12,437 nt of DNA from an uncultured Catenibacterium sp. (GTDB lineage Bacteria; Bacillota_I; Bacilli_A; Erysipelotrichales; Coprobacillaceae), in assembly GCA_900764725.1 (NCBI GenBank), contig CAAFPB010000172.1, positions 1 to 12,437 on the forward strand. The letters run 5' to 3'. The notes beneath the pieces were generated by a model, which worked only from the letters and a program-made list of their open reading frames with translations, was not told where the DNA came from and did no database searches. The position numbers were made by a program, and so were the translations under genes. Below are positions 11,728-12,437 of this stretch, in pieces (position 1 is the first letter of the stretch; each line of letters begins with the position of its first letter).

Positions 11728-12437
11728 ATGAGACGATACTTTTCTTTTCAATGGCATATTACTGATGAATGTGATCAGAGATGCAAACACTGTTATATTT
11801 TTTCAGAGAATTGCAATAAAAAGCTCGATAGTATGAGCTGGGATCAGATGGAGGAAACATTCTATAACTGTTTAGATTTCTGTGAAGTTTACCACCGTTA
11901 TCCTTATTTCTATATTACAGGTGGAGATCCTATTCTTCATCCTCATTTCTGGAGGCTATTAGAATTACTTAAGAAACATTCTATTCCTTTCACTATTCTT
12001 GGTAATCCATTTCATTTGAATGATGATGTATGCCATAAACTAAAAGAATATGGCTGTGAAAAATATCAGGTATCTATTGATGGTTTAAGAGAAACACATG
12101 ACTGGTTTAGAAAACCTGGAAGCTTTGATATTACATTAGAAAAGATTGGATGTATTAATCGTGCAGGTATCCGTTCTGTAGTGATGACGACTGTTTCAGG
12201 AACTAATATTGATGAAGTACCGGGTATTATTGATGCAGTAGTAGAAGCAGGTACTAATATTTATGCTTTTGCACGTTATTGTCCTACTAGTGAAGAGAAG
12301 AATGTCAATATTGAACCTCTTCGTTATCGAGAGTTACTTGCAGAGTGTGACAAGAAGTTTAAAGAGTATGAGGCAAAAGGATGTCAGACTTACTTTAATA
12401 AGAAGGATCACCTTTGGACTTTATATGAATATGAAAC
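11728..12437 (+). CDS. Radical SAM peptide maturase of the ACGX system (C-terminus beyond window)
   Basis: The first 236 residues are visible and the frame is open at the window end. The radical SAM cluster motif C15-x3-C19-x2-C22 (DECDQRCKHCY) binds the [4Fe-4S] cluster. YITGGDP (62-68) takes the place of the usual GGEP SAM-binding motif, and QVSIDG (114-119) is the strand motif shared with PqqE- and AnSME-type SPASM proteins. A SPASM domain with auxiliary iron-sulfur clusters would be expected in the missing part. The ATG at 11728 follows AAGGAGG with eight bases of spacing. Its place directly after the ACGX precursor indicates that it modifies that peptide; the reaction (for example thioether formation at the cysteines) is inferred from related radical SAM RiPP enzymes. 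Confidence 0.9.
   Translation, partial: MRRYFSFQWHITDECDQRCKHCYIFSENCNKKLDSMSWDQMEETFYNCLDFCEVYHRYPYFYITGGDPILHPHFWRLLELLKKHSIPFTILGNPFHLNDDVCHKLKEYGCEKYQVSIDGLRETHDWFRKPGSFDITLEKIGCINRAGIRSVVMTTVSGTNIDEVPGIIDAVVEAGTNIYAFARYCPTSEEKNVNIEPLRYRELLAECDKKFKEYEAKGCQTYFNKKDHLWTLYEYE

Noticed and set aside
11473..11790. Two minus-strand frames opposite the ACGX precursor
   Set aside because: They are mirror images of the repetitive GCxTGTGG codons of the precursor, run through the hairpin spacer and into the maturase gene, and lack a ribosome binding site.
1..12437. tRNA, rRNA, CRISPR array, insertion sequence or phage attachment site
   Set aside because: No cloverleaf, no regularly spaced repeats, no transposase or integrase frames and no long terminal repeats were seen on either strand.

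Overview
The window looks like the end of a short-read contig from a low-GC Gram-positive bacterium (Bacillota). The composition is strongly AT-rich, ribosome binding sites are strong AAGGAGG-type sites, terminators are hairpin plus T-run, and fatty acid synthesis uses FabK. The gene set would suit a gut Erysipelotrichia-like organism, but that placement is an inference, not something the sequence proves. The first 31 bases are an Illumina TruSeq adapter, not genome.

Positions 32-5765 (minus strand) hold one tight operon, in transcription order bioY, acpP, accB, accC, accD, accA, fabH, fabK (cut by the adapter junction). It couples biotin uptake (BioY) to the biotin-dependent acetyl-CoA carboxylase (AccB carries the biotin, AccC carboxylates it, AccDA transfers the carboxyl group to acetyl-CoA), to the acyl carrier protein, to the initiating condensing enzyme FabH and to the FMN enoyl reductase FabK. 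Genes overlap or sit a few bases apart. Its promoter lies in a 233-base divergent region rich in TTTGA/TCAAA palindromes, which resemble operators of the MarR-type fatty-acid regulator FabT; another such palindrome lies between acpP and accB.

Positions 5999-8205 (plus strand) hold a translationally coupled pair, a glutaredoxin-like protein and a histidine phosphatase, closed by a terminator. A single-gene GH32 beta-fructosidase with its own promoter follows.

Positions 8206-10991 hold a compact promoter/ORF/terminator cassette for an unrecognised 35-residue peptide, a Cof-type HAD phosphatase broken by a one-base frameshift in an A6 run, and an ABC half-exporter ending in a bidirectional terminator shared with the convergent HxlR-type regulator.

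Positions 10990-12437 hold the most unusual part. A redox-type HxlR regulator with palindromes over its promoter is divergent from a ribosomally made, post-translationally modified peptide locus: a 38-residue precursor with three ACGX motifs (the 7-residue unit ACGAGDK twice), a 92-base spacer that can form two competing hairpins, and a radical SAM maturase that runs off the window end. This matches the pairing I know as the 'ACGX system' (ACGX-repeat peptide plus radical SAM/SPASM protein), whose product and function I do not know to be established.
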